A stretch of DNA of 64,000 nucleotides from JBAXTZ01 sp041666525. GTDB taxonomy: Bacteria; Bacillota; Negativicutes; JBAXTZ01. Positions 42,019-49,395 of this stretch are shown here, piece after piece. Below the pieces are notes generated by a model. The model saw only the letters and a program-made list of their open reading frames with translations, had not been told where the DNA came from and made no database searches. The stretch lies in NCBI GenBank assembly GCA_041666525.1, contig JBAYGT010000002.1, positions 62,001-126,000 on the forward strand, given 5' to 3'. The first letter of the stretch is position 1. Each line of letters starts with the position of its first letter. A program made the translations under genes and the position numbers.

Positions 42019-43145
42019 GATTGCACCTTGTTGCCGTCAGCCAGCCGATCAACGCCGGACGTTGCAACCTTATCGCCGGGTTGCAAACCGCTGAAAATTT
42101 CATAGCTGCCAGCCAGCGGTTGATCGCTGATTCTGAGAATTCGAAACACAGCATTGTTATTCCTGGTTATTACAAAAACACCGGTTAATTGACCGCGTTC
42201 GACGACTGCGGCAGCCGGAACGAGCAATGCCGAACGCTTTTTGCCGCTATTCACTGCAACGTTGACATAATGACCGACCGGAGTGTTATAGTCAGCCGGA
42301 AGTCTGGCGCGAATTTTATAGGTGCGGGTTGTATCACTGATCAGCGGTGCTACCTCGGTTACAGTAGCCATAATCGGCTTTGGATTATTATTTTCGAAAA
42401 CGGTTATATTGCTTCCGATTTGCAAGGCTGAAAATAGTGTCTCGGGTAAAAAAACGGCCACTTCGCGCGGGCCGTCGCCTTCGATAGTAAAGAGCGCTTG
42501 TCCTGGCATCACCATATCGCCGACGTCAATATTTTTGAGCGCAACCACTCCGTCAATCGGCGCCGTAACATCATAGTAACCGGCAGAAGACTTGACTGCG
42601 TTTGCGTTCGACTGTGCAGATTGCGCTCCGGCAAGTGCTAATTTGTACGCTTCGTCAGCAATAGCGTAAGCGCTTTTTGCTTGATCAAAATCATGAGGCG
42701 ATATTACGCCTTGATTGAAGAGTTCGGAATAGCGTCCCAAGGTGATTTTTGCCAGTTTGAGCTGTTCACCTGCTACTTTCACTGCTTGCTCGGCCTGATT
42801 GCTATTGTGCTGGGCGGCGTTTGCCTGACTGTCTGCCGTACGGCCATCAATGCGGGCAATGACCTGACCGCGATTAACCCGCGCTCCCGGTGTAGCAGTC
42901 AGCGAAAGTATTGTTCCCGCTACCTGCGCTGCTACCTTTGCTTCATCAACAGCATGAATCGTACCGCTAAAATTGAATACTTCCGGGATAGTTGCAGTCT
43001 GAATAACTGCTACTTTAATATTGTTGACGGCCCGAACGGCGCTGGTCGTTTTTTTGTCACTGTTCCAAACAACCAGCGCAACGACGGCCATTATTACGAC
43101 GACCGCCGCAATGCTGATAAATTTGTGTTTTTTAAGATATCCCAT
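42015..43145 (-). CDS. RND efflux membrane fusion protein
   Basis: A 376-residue periplasmic adaptor. An N-terminal helix (FISIAAVVVIMAVVALVVW) anchors it. It is followed by the first half of a lipoyl-like domain (AAQVAGTILSL), a helical hairpin (about 100-185), the lipoyl second half (VTAPIDGVVALKNIDVGD), a beta barrel and a C-terminal domain (GLQPGDKVATSGVDRL). It links the pump to an outer-membrane channel. The ATG has AAAGGAG seven bases upstream. Stop and pump start overlap by four bases, so the two are cotranslated. The 34-bp gap upstream holds only the end of the reductase scar. Confidence 0.92.
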   Translation of the reverse strand: MGYLKKHKFISIAAVVVIMAVVALVVWNSDKKTTSAVRAVNNIKVAVIQTATIPEVFNFSGTIHAVDEAKVAAQVAGTILSLTATPGARVNRGQVIARIDGRTADSQANAAQHNSNQAEQAVKVAGEQLKLAKITLGRYSELFNQGVISPHDFDQAKSAYAIADEAYKLALAGAQSAQSNANAVKSSAGYYDVTAPIDGVVALKNIDVGDMVMPGQALFTIEGDGPREVAVFLPETLFSALQIGSNITVFENNNPKPIMATVTEVAPLISDTTRTYKIRARLPADYNTPVGHYVNVAVNSGKKRSALLVPAAAVVERGQLTGVFVITRNNNAVFRILRISDQPLAGSYEIFSGLQPGDKVATSGVDRLADGNKVQS

Positions 43146-43179
43146 TGAATACTCCTTTTGTCATTTCGACTGCATCGGC

Positions 43180-43257
43180 TTACATAAACAAATTCATGTC
43201 CGACTGTTCGGCTTTGTCGATATAACTTGCAACGCCGCCGATAATTAATACTTTCAG
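43180..43257 (-). pseudogene. In-frame deletion scar of a second reductase-fusion gene
   Basis: Read on the minus strand, 25 codons give LKVLIIGGVASYIDKAEQ and then SDMNLFM plus a stop. The first ten residues equal the N-terminus of the 809-residue reductase fusion and the rest its last residues (the intact gene ends GGVASYIEKAERSDMNLFI). The join lies at GGVA, which is encoded at both ends of the intact gene, so recombination between those short repeats probably removed about 2.3 kb. The ATG has become CTG. Its place behind ferredoxin copy 2 matches the intact locus. Confidence 0.85.
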
Positions 43258-43301
43258 TTTGACTTCTTATTGTTTACTTAACTCTTGACTCTGAACTTGT
43301 T

Positions 43302-43481
43302 TCAAGTTTCTTGAATGGCTTTCATCGGGCAAAACAGGATGCATTTTTTGCACTTAATACACTTTTCCTGATCGATTTTTGGCAGGCCAAAACCGTCTTG
43401 AGTAATAGCGCCGACTGGGCACACTTTGATAGACGGGCATTTGTGATTTTGCGGACAGCGACTAGCGTTTACTGTTAACAT
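43302..43481 (-). CDS. Small 2[4Fe-4S] ferredoxin, copy 2
   Basis: A 59-residue ferredoxin that pairs with the one at 36645. It has the same odd first motif (CPQNHKCPSIKVCP) and second motif CIKCKKCILFCP, with a few substitutions such as IQF to ILF and QEG to QDG. The ATG at 43481 has AAAGGAA upstream. Since its reductase partner is deleted, it now lies upstream of the RND fusion protein gene and may be cotranscribed with it; whether it still has a redox partner is unclear. Confidence 0.9.
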   Translation of the reverse strand: MLTVNASRCPQNHKCPSIKVCPVGAITQDGFGLPKIDQEKCIKCKKCILFCPMKAIQET

Positions 43482-43532
43482 GATAATTTCCTTTCGCACT
43501 TTTTAATTTTAAGCGCGGTATGTATATAAATT

Positions 43533-43552
43533 CGCATATATGAATATATGCG
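43533..43552. promoter_or_regulatory. ArsR operator palindrome before ferredoxin copy 2
   Basis: CGCATATA, a four-base TGAA centre and TATATGCG form an inverted repeat with 8-base arms. It lies between the arsR terminator and the ferredoxin start, where it would control the ferredoxin and the RND genes behind it. Confidence 0.65.
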
Positions 43553-43557
43553 TTGTT

Positions 43558-43582
43558 AAAAAAGCGCTGTCATGCCAGCGCT
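43558..43582 (-). terminator. Terminator of arsR copy 2
   Basis: On the minus strand AGCGCTG, a six-base loop and CAGCGCT are followed by a T run. It overlaps the arsR stop, exactly as in copy 1. Confidence 0.8.
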
Positions 43583-43836
43583 GCGAATATTTTTCGGACG
43601 TCATCGTTGATAACTTTGTAGCATATCTGCGTCCCGTTGCGAAAGCCTTCGATAATACCGGCGACTTTAAGAATCGTAAGATGCTGTGAAACTTGCGGCT
43701 GCGGCAAGCCCAATCCGTCAGCCATTTTTCCTACATGGCATTCGTGTTTTTGAATCAGTCCGGCGACGATTCGAACCCGCACCGGATGTGCAAGGGCTTT
43801 GAAAATATCAGCGTGGTAATCAAAATCTAGCTGCAT
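43570..43836 (-). CDS. ArsR-family repressor, copy 2
   Basis: An 88-residue paralogue of the regulator at 36905, with the same helix-turn-helix (PQPQVSQHLTILK) and the same two cysteines C33 (HECHVGKM) and C72 (TQICYK). The start MQLDFDYHADIF lines up with copy 1; a longer frame to 43959 runs through the promoter and is rejected. A GGGAGGGG-like ribosome site precedes it. Likely represses its own promoter and the ferredoxin/RND transcript; cross-regulation with copy 1 is likely, since recognition helices and operators are alike. Confidence 0.9.
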   Translation of the reverse strand: MQLDFDYHADIFKALAHPVRVRIVAGLIQKHECHVGKMADGLGLPQPQVSQHLTILKVAGIIEGFRNGTQICYKVINDDVRKIFAALA

Positions 43837-43860
43837 AGCGCCCCCTCCCGAAACATTCTT

Positions 43861-43899
43861 ATATGCGCATATTGTAATATAGATGTGTAAGATTGTCAA
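43861..43899 (-). promoter_or_regulatory. Promoter and operator of arsR copy 2
   Basis: On the minus strand TTGACA (43894-43899) and TACAAT (43871-43876) are 17 bases apart. The palindrome ATATGCGCATAT at 43861-43872 overlaps the -10. Same arrangement as copy 1. Confidence 0.8.
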
Positions 43900-43962
43900 T
43901 AGCGAATATTTTACGTGTACATTGTCTGGAAAAAACGTGCGTAGCGCAATTATGTTCACAAG

Positions 43963-43991
43963 TTGACAATGTGTGAGAACGGTATTACATT
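43963..43991 (+). promoter_or_regulatory. Promoter of divergent methyltransferase
   Basis: TTGACA and TACATT are separated by 17 bases, 53 bases before the methyltransferase ATG and divergent from the arsR promoter. No operator palindrome overlaps it directly. Confidence 0.65.
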
Positions 43992-44044
43992 ATTAATCAA
44001 CAAATGTTTGAAAACGCTTCTGATAAATGTGGGGTGAAAATATA

Positions 44045-44602
44045 ATGAACAATGATCGGATAAAGAAGTTCGAAAACCCTGAGCGTGTAGCAGAATTAAA
44101 TCCGAAGCTGACTTTGCGAGCAGCCGGATTTGAACGCGGGATGACGCTCTGCGATATTGGCGCCGGTACCGGTTTATTTACTTTTGCTGCCGCCGAAATG
44201 AGTGCGAACCAGATTTATGCGTTAGAAATATCCGCACCGATGCTTGATTTACTGAAACACAGGATTCATGAACGGAAGGTTGACAATATCGCCGTTTTGA
44301 AATCTGCTCCGGCTGCATTACCGATAGCGGACAAGTGTTGTGATATTGCATTAATGGTTACGGTTTTCCATGAATTAGACAACCCGGCGTTAATATTGGC
44401 GGAGTGTCAGCGAATTTTAGTTTCGGGCGGAAAACTGGTAATCATTGAGTTCCACAAACGAACTACGCCGATGGGGCCGCCGGTTGTGCATCGGATTGCC
44501 GAAGAAGCTGTTGAAAATATTTGCGCCGGATGCGGATTTACCGCAGCTAGCAAATTCACGCTGGGCGACAATTTCTATTGTTTGATTTTTAAGATAGTTT
44601 AG
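44045..44602 (+). CDS. UbiE-like class I SAM methyltransferase
   Basis: A 185-residue methyltransferase. Motif I is CDIGAGTGLFTFAA near residue 38; ALEISAPML is the acidic loop region; CCDIALMVTVFHELDNP is motif II; the C-terminus ends in DNFYCLIFK. Substrate unknown; similar proteins methylate lipids, quinones, thiols or metalloids, and the position opposite an ArsR gene with an efflux pump would fit methylation of a toxic compound, which is inference. GGGGTGA lies seven bases before the ATG. A truncated copy is at 38438. Confidence 0.88.
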   Translation: MNNDRIKKFENPERVAELNPKLTLRAAGFERGMTLCDIGAGTGLFTFAAAEMSANQIYALEISAPMLDLLKHRIHERKVDNIAVLKSAPAALPIADKCCDIALMVTVFHELDNPALILAECQRILVSGGKLVIIEFHKRTTPMGPPVVHRIAEEAVENICAGCGFTAASKFTLGDNFYCLIFKIV

Positions 44603-44624
44603 CAGCTCGCATTTTAATTCTTTG

Positions 44625-44633
44625 TGATATAAT
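44625..44633 (+). promoter_or_regulatory. Extended -10 promoter of amino-acid-binding lipoprotein gene
   Basis: TGATATAAT is a perfect extended -10 (TGnTATAAT), 59 bases before the start codon. No good -35 is seen. Confidence 0.55.
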
Positions 44634-44691
44634 TTAGGTAGCAGTAATTCTGTGTATGCAGACTCAAAATAACTTACGGAGGTTTGCGAAA

Positions 44692-45495
44692 ATGAACAGG
44701 AAGTTTCTAGCTTTGTTTGCAGTCGCAGCAGTATTCGCGGCAACAGTTTTCGTCGGTGGTTGCGGCAATAGCGACACAAACAAAATAATCGTCGGCGTTG
44801 ATAATAATCCGCCTTATACTTTCGCCAGTCAGCCGCCGTCGGTAATTCTCGACGAAAGCGGTGTAGAAATTACCCCTTATACCAAAGACCCGCAATATCA
44901 GGGTTTTGACATTGACGTTATTACGGCTGCAGCCAAAAAAGCCGGACTTACGCTTGAGTTTCGTGACATTGCCTTTGGAAAAATGTTCGAACAAATTGAA
45001 CAAGGCAAAAATATTGATGTGGCAATTGGCGGTGTATCGGTTACGCCTGAACGCCAGAAACACGTTGATTTCACGATTCCCTATGCCAGGGGCGGTGCTT
45101 GTATTGTAGCTTTCCAAGGCGATAACATTAACAGCGCAACCGATTTGTCCGGAAAAATGGTTGGCGCGGAACTGAATACTACGATGGTTACTCAGGCGAG
45201 CGCTATCAAGGGCATTAAGCTGAAAGGCTATCAAAACCAGCAGGAAATGTTTGTCGGCTTGTATAACGGTGATATCGACGCGATAGTCATGGACAAAATG
45301 GCTGCTGAATATTACCTGAAAGAACGCAGCATGAAACGGCTGAAAATCGTAAATATGCTGTCGAATGAAGAATTTGCCATGGTCTTAAAAAAAGGCAATA
45401 CTCAGTTGGCGGACAAGCTGAACAAAGCGCTGATCGAGCTGGAAAAAAGCGGCGAGTTGAAAACTATTTACGACAAGTGGTTTGCCAAAAAATAA
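44692..45495 (+). CDS. Amino-acid ABC transporter substrate-binding lipoprotein (orphan)
   Basis: A 267-residue family-3 solute-binding protein. The signal peptide is lipoprotein-type (basic MNRK, hydrophobic core, FVGGC lipobox). The mature part has GVDNNPPYTF, GFDIDVITAAAKKAGL, the IGGVSVTPERQKHVDFT motif typical of polar amino-acid binders, and DAIVMDKMAAEYYL. The ATG at 44692 with GGAGG upstream is chosen. It would bind an amino acid outside the membrane, but no permease or ATPase gene is adjacent, so it must share a transporter encoded elsewhere or act as a receptor. It has its own promoter and terminator. Confidence 0.9.
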   Translation: MNRKFLALFAVAAVFAATVFVGGCGNSDTNKIIVGVDNNPPYTFASQPPSVILDESGVEITPYTKDPQYQGFDIDVITAAAKKAGLTLEFRDIAFGKMFEQIEQGKNIDVAIGGVSVTPERQKHVDFTIPYARGGACIVAFQGDNINSATDLSGKMVGAELNTTMVTQASAIKGIKLKGYQNQQEMFVGLYNGDIDAIVMDKMAAEYYLKERSMKRLKIVNMLSNEEFAMVLKKGNTQLADKLNKALIELEKSGELKTIYDKWFAKK

Positions 45496-45509
45496 CTGAT
45501 ATTCTGAAT

Positions 45510-45560
45510 AATGGCTGCTGATTGGAACGATTTGTTTCAATCGGCGGTCATTTTTTATTT
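45510..45560 (+). terminator. Terminator after amino-acid-binding protein
   Basis: AATGGCTGCTGATT pairs with AATCGGCGGTCATT over 14 positions (three G-T wobbles) with a 15-base loop, followed by TTTTATTTT. Confidence 0.75.
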
Positions 45561-45573
45561 TAAAATATTGCGC

Positions 45574-45602
45574 TTGACAATTAAAGATAGGCGACTTATT
45601 AT
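45574..45602 (+). promoter_or_regulatory. Promoter of DUF134 / Fe-S cofactor cluster
   Basis: TTGACA (45574-45579) and TATTAT (45597-45602) are 17 bases apart. The predicted transcript starts near 45609, downstream of the ATG at 45601, which helps decide the start of the first gene. GTGCATACGCAC, a short inverted repeat, lies at the start site and could be an operator. Confidence 0.7.
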
Positions 45603-45636
45603 GTGCATACGCACAAATAGAAACGAGGTGATTTTT

Positions 45637-46038
45637 ACGTCCAGACCAAAAAAGTGCCGCAGAGTGGGGTTTGTACCCGAGCAGTCGTTTTTTTCCGCCG
45701 GATGTCAGGTTGTTGATGAAGAGGTTGTTGAAATTGAAGAACTCGAAGCGATAAGACTATCGGATTTGATGAATATGGAGCAAGACCGTGCTGCCGAAGT
45801 GATGGAAGTTTCGCGCGGAACTTATCAGCGGATTCTGAATTCCGCCCGGCAGAAAATTGCGTCGGCGCTGATCAACGGCAAGTCGATTCGTATTCATGGC
45901 GGTAATTATCAAATTTCCGAGCAGTGTTCGGTCCGTAAGGAATGCGGCAAGCCACGCTGTGAACGCTGGAAAAACGGTGTTGGTTGCCGCCGTGCGCAGG
46001 AATGCGGAGTTGCTGATGAAAACGAGGTAAGCGATTAA
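45637..46038 (+). CDS. DUF134-family DNA-binding protein, possible ACG start
   Basis: A DUF134 protein of about 133 residues. It starts SRPKKCRRVGFVPEQ, the family N-terminus, then FFSAGC, EEIEAIRL-type EELEAIRLSDL and the sigma-like helix-turn-helix region AAEVMEVSRGTYQRIL. The Cys-rich tail (CSVRKECGKPRCERW) may hold a metal site. The family's Met aligns with an ACG at 45637, which has a perfect GAGGTGA ribosome site six bases before it. The in-frame GTG at 45628 sits inside that site, and the ATG at 45601 lies in the promoter. A non-AUG start or a mutated start codon is therefore possible. It probably regulates the Fe-S cofactor genes behind it. Confidence 0.75.
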   Translation, partial: TSRPKKCRRVGFVPEQSFFSAGCQVVDEEVVEIEELEAIRLSDLMNMEQDRAAEVMEVSRGTYQRILNSARQKIASALINGKSIRIHGGNYQISEQCSVRKECGKPRCERWKNGVGCRRAQECGVADENEVSD

Positions 46039-46430
46039 TGTTCTCCAACAAGGTTATCGAACATTTTTTGAATCCGCATAATCCTTTTACCATGCCGGAT
46101 GCCGACGGAATCGGTGATGCCGGAGACAGCGGCTGCGGCGATGCGCTGACGCTGTATATCAAAGTCGAAAACGACATCATTACCAGCGCCAGCTTTCAAG
46201 TGTTCGGCTGCATGGCGGCGATTGCTTCGAGCAGCGCTACCGCTGAATTGCTGGAAGGCAAGAATGTCATTGATGCCCTGGCGCTAACCGAAGACGATAT
46301 CGTTGACGCGCTGGACGGGTTACCGCTGCACAAGGTTCATTGTTCAGTACTGGGAGTGGCTGCAGCGCGCGCCGCCATCGGTAATTATCTTGAGAAAGAA
46401 ATAGAAAGAAAGATTGAGGAACAAAAATGA
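46038..46430 (+). CDS. NifU N-terminal/IscU-like Fe-S scaffold protein
   Basis: A 130-residue scaffold with the three conserved Cys regions: DSGCGDAL near residue 34, FGCMAAIASSS near 58 and KVHCSVLG near 102. It assembles and hands over Fe-S clusters. Its ATG overlaps the upstream stop (TAATG) and the stop overlaps the Mrp start (ATGA). No cysteine desulfurase lies beside it, so sulfur must come from elsewhere. Such stand-alone NifU-like genes often accompany Mrp and NifX-like genes in anaerobes. Confidence 0.9.
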   Translation: MFSNKVIEHFLNPHNPFTMPDADGIGDAGDSGCGDALTLYIKVENDIITSASFQVFGCMAAIASSSATAELLEGKNVIDALALTEDDIVDALDGLPLHKVHCSVLGVAAARAAIGNYLEKEIERKIEEQK

Positions 46431-47263
46431 GCGAAGACAAAGAGTACAAGCAGCTTGAAGATTTTAGGGTGAAAACGCATGAACTAAATGACATCAAACA
46501 CGTAATCGGTATCGTTAGCGGCAAGGGCGGTGTCGGCAAGTCAATGGTAACTGCCAGTCTGGCGGTGCTGCTCAGCCGGATGGGCTATAAAGTCGGGATA
46601 CTGGATGCCGACATTACCGGCCCGTCGATTCCGCGAATGTTCGGGATCACCGAAAAAGCCACCGGCAGCGAGCTGGGAATTTTCCCGGCGCGTACCAAAA
46701 ATGGTATGTTGATTATCTCGTCCAATATGTTGCTGGAAAATCCTGACGATCCGGTGATTTGGCGCGGGCCGCTGATCGGCAATATGGCGAAACAGTTCTG
46801 GACAGATGTGGTTTGGGGTAACCTTGACTACCTGTTGGTTGATTTGCCGCCGGGAACCGGTGATGTGCCGCTGACGATTTTTCAGGCAATACCGTTAAAT
46901 GGTGTAGTCATCGTATCTTCACCGCAATCGCTGGTGCAGATGATTGTGAAAAAAGCCCACAAGATGGCACATCAGATGAACGTTCCGGTTATCGGGCTGG
47001 TGGAAAACATGAGCTATCTGGAATGTGATTGCGGCAAGCGGATTGAATTGTTCGGTCCAAGCAAAATCGACCAGATCGGGCATGAGAATTTCACGCCGGT
47101 GTTGGCGAAAATGCCGATTAATCCGGCGCTCGCGGCGCTTGCCGACCAGGGTGAATTTGAAAATATGCAGGCGGATTATCTGCAGGACGCGGCAAACATC
47201 ATCGTCAGCAAATATTCCCCGAATAAGGAGCAAAATGCGAATATTAATTCCAACATTCAGTAA
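46427..47263 (+). CDS. Mrp/NBP35-family Fe-S carrier ATPase
   Basis: A 278-residue P-loop ATPase. The deviant Walker A is SGKGGVGKSMV near residue 30, then DADITGPSIPRMFG, DLPPGTGDVPLT and VGLVENMSYLECDCG with the CxC that bridges an Fe-S cluster between monomers. It stores and transfers clusters to apoproteins. It follows the NifU-like scaffold with a four-base overlap; the next gene starts inside its last codons. Confidence 0.93.
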   Translation: MSEDKEYKQLEDFRVKTHELNDIKHVIGIVSGKGGVGKSMVTASLAVLLSRMGYKVGILDADITGPSIPRMFGITEKATGSELGIFPARTKNGMLIISSNMLLENPDDPVIWRGPLIGNMAKQFWTDVVWGNLDYLLVDLPPGTGDVPLTIFQAIPLNGVVIVSSPQSLVQMIVKKAHKMAHQMNVPVIGLVENMSYLECDCGKRIELFGPSKIDQIGHENFTPVLAKMPINPALAALADQGEFENMQADYLQDAANIIVSKYSPNKEQNANINSNIQ

Positions 47264-47603
47264 AGAAACCACCAGTAGTATTAATCCGTCATTTGGCCGG
47301 GCCGAGTTTTTTGCGATATTCGATGATCAAACCGGCGTATATACATTTATCGAGAATCCGGCGTGTAGCGCCGAAGGCGGTGCGGGAATTCTTGCCGCTC
47401 AAACCGTTGTTGACAACAAAATTGACGTGGTAATCGCAACGCAATGCGGACAGAACGCCGCCGATGTTCTGAAAGCGGCAAATATCAAAATCGCCAAAGC
47501 GATACCCGGCAAAGTGTTTGAGCTTGTAGAAAAATATCGTTCCGGTCTGTTGGCAGAACTGACCGAAATCCATTCCGGATTTCACCGGCGCGGAGGCCAG
47601 TAA
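47235..47603 (+). CDS. NifX/NifB-C-terminal-like cofactor-binding protein 1
   Basis: A 122-residue dinitrogenase Fe-Mo-cofactor biosynthesis family protein (MRILIPTF; SINPSFGRAEFFAIFD; IATQCGQNAADVL). Members bind Fe-S or Fe-Mo cofactor precursors; in organisms without nitrogenase their role is unclear. It begins 29 bases before the Mrp stop in another frame, with AAGGAG four bases upstream. It is part of the Mrp cluster with a second NifX-like gene at 49396. Confidence 0.88.
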   Translation: MRILIPTFSKETTSSINPSFGRAEFFAIFDDQTGVYTFIENPACSAEGGAGILAAQTVVDNKIDVVIATQCGQNAADVLKAANIKIAKAIPGKVFELVEKYRSGLLAELTEIHSGFHRRGGQ

Positions 47604-48162
47604 TGAAAAGCATCGCGGTTCTTAGCGGTAAAGGCGGTGTCGGCAAAACATTTGTGGCGGTTAATCTGGCGTATGCTGCCAAAGCCGCGATTTATATTGA
47701 CTGCGATGTTGAAGAGCCTAACGGGCATTTGTTTTTCAAACCGCTAAATTACTATAGCGAAGAAGTTTCTGTTACCATCCCGGCAATTGCTGCAGATTTG
47801 TGTTCCGGCTGCCGGGCGTGTGTGGATTTTTGCCAATATAACGCGTTGGCTTACGCTGGCAACAAGGTTTTAGTTTTTGATGAACTGTGCCATTATTGCG
47901 GCGGCTGCGCGTTGGTCTGCCCGACTGCCGCCATCTGCGAGAGTTCCAGAACAATCGGCACGCTAATCTGGACAACACCGACATTATCGAGCGTTATTGC
48001 GTGAAAGCCGAAGTGCCGATTTTGGGCTGGATACCGGTTGACAGCGTTTGCGTGACGGCGATAAATCACGGTAAATCAATCGTCGATTATCCGGAAAGCC
48101 AAGCCGCAATCAATGTTACGGCAGTTTGGGAGCGAGTGAAAAAAATCGGAGGAATAGTATGA
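47603..48162 (+). pseudogene. MinD-like Fe-S ATPase gene with internal deletion and frameshift
   Basis: The first part is an intact MinD/CooC-like ATPase start (LSGKGGVGKTFVAV) with an inserted 2[4Fe-4S] domain (CSGCRACVDFC, CHYCGGCALVCP). It breaks off after ESSRTIG near 47960 and stops at 48004. In the next frame the usual C-terminal part continues (ANLDNTDIIERYCVKAEV, GWIPVDSVCV) to 48162. Roughly 90 residues of the ATPase core (the usual VHGRL and PPGTSCP region) are absent, so this is a deletion joined out of frame, not a simple sequencing error. Confidence 0.75.
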
Positions 48163-48734
48163 AAGCGATAGCAATTAATGGCAGCGCCCGGAAAGATGGA
48201 AACACGTCGCTTCTTATCGAAGAGGTTTTCAAAGTCCTGCGTGCTGACGGCATCGAAACCGAGCAAATAGCTTTGGCCGGACAGCGAGTCCGCGGCTGTG
48301 TCAACTGCCTGCAGTGCCGTGTCAATCTTGACAAGCGTTGTGTGCTGAAAGATGACATCGTTAACGATTGTATCGTCAAAATGACTGAGGCCGATATTAT
48401 TATTTTGGCATCGCCGACCTATTTCACGGACATTACCCCGGAGTTAAAAGCTGTCATTGACCGCGCCGGGCGGGTGGCAAAAGCAAACGGCGATATGTTT
48501 AAGTACAAAATCGGCGCCGGAATAATTGCTGTGCGCCGCGCCGGTGCAATCCACGCCTTTGATACGCTGAATCACTTCTTCCTCATCGAACAGATGATCG
48601 TTCCGGGGGCTAATTATTGGAACATCGGCATCGGTATGGAAGCCGGGGACGTTCTGAAAGATAACGAGGGACTGAAAACGATGCAGGTGCTGGCTGCGAA
48701 TATTTCCTGGCTGTCGAAAAAAATCCGGTCGTAG
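48159..48734 (+). CDS. Flavodoxin-like NAD(P)H-dependent FMN reductase family protein
   Basis: A 191-residue iron-sulfur/flavodoxin-like protein. The N-terminal FMN loop is INGSARKDGNTS; CVNCLQCRVNLDKRCVLKDD resembles the cysteine motif of archaeal and clostridial iron-sulfur flavoproteins; SPTYFTDITPELKAVIDR is the second FMN loop. It may transfer electrons between ferredoxin and cellular acceptors. It has a GGAGG site and overlaps the previous frame by four bases. Confidence 0.88.
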   Translation: MKAIAINGSARKDGNTSLLIEEVFKVLRADGIETEQIALAGQRVRGCVNCLQCRVNLDKRCVLKDDIVNDCIVKMTEADIIILASPTYFTDITPELKAVIDRAGRVAKANGDMFKYKIGAGIIAVRRAGAIHAFDTLNHFFLIEQMIVPGANYWNIGIGMEAGDVLKDNEGLKTMQVLAANISWLSKKIRS

Positions 48735-48737
48735 AAG

Positions 48738-49372
48738 ATGAAAACGAAACTAATCTTAATCAGGCATGGCGAAACCGTCTGGAACACTGAACGCCGCGTC
48801 CAGGGACGGAAAGACAGTGCGCTCACCACCAACGGCATCGCGCAGGCTGAAGTCTTGCAGGAATATCTCGCTGCGATAGCCGTGGATCATTGTTACAGCA
48901 GCCCGCAGCACCGGGCGCTGCAAACAGCGAGAATCGCGCTGGCAAAAAAAGCTGCGCTGATTGTGCATGACCAGCGTTTGAGCGAAATCAATCTCGGCGA
49001 CTGGGAAGGCAAAAAAATCACTGATTTGGAAACTGATTATCCCGCTGATTATGTACAATTTGCCGCAGGATTGCCGGACGTTAATTTCGGCGGCGGTGAA
49101 AATCTTGGTGAAGTACAGCAACGGGTTATGGCAGCGCTGGAGGAATATGCCCGGAAACATAGCGGTGAAACCGTTGCCGTAGTCTCGCACGGCATGGCGA
49201 TAGCCGCGGCTCTGTGCGCGTTGAATGGTGTCGAACTGAACGGACGCACCTACAACAGAAAAACGGCTGCCTGAATCTTGTTGAATATCAATCCGGAAAA
49301 TGGACGGTCACGTTGCAGAACCATGTACCCCGGTCAGTCGGAAGCGGGAAACTTACCAGTCTCGAACTATAA
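48738..49372 (+). pseudogene. Histidine phosphatase (alpha-ribazole phosphatase-like), frameshifted near the end
   Basis: The open frame is a phosphoglycerate-mutase-type phosphatase (LIRHGETVWNTERRVQG, LSEINLGDWEG, AVVSHGMAIAAALCAL), ending at a TGA at 49272-49274 after NGRTYNRKTAA. The expected C-terminal part lies in another frame as LQQKNGCLNLVEYQSGKW and continues to a stop at 49372. A one-base shift between about 49225 and 49260 explains it; a run of five A occurs near 49259. It could be real or a sequence error. Cobalamin nucleotide-loop or general phosphatase roles are possible; no other cobalamin gene is nearby. Confidence 0.7.
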
Positions 49373-49395
49373 AACAAAAAACGAAAGAGGTACTA

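Larger units (their letters stand above)
43258..43905 (-). repeat. Paralogous ArsR-ferredoxin block, copy 2
   Basis: Counterpart of 36602-37240. Downstream the reductase gene is reduced to a scar and an RND operon follows; upstream lies the intact divergent methyltransferase whose truncated copy is at 38438. The two blocks flank the RND operon. Confidence 0.85.

Noticed and set aside
43837..43959. N-terminal extension of arsR copy 2 up to 43959
   Set aside because: It would run through the promoter and operator, and copy 1 has no matching extension.
34171..44602. Composite transposon or genomic island bounded by the two repeated blocks
   Set aside because: No transposase, integrase, tRNA or terminal repeats were seen; duplication and deletion explain the structure.
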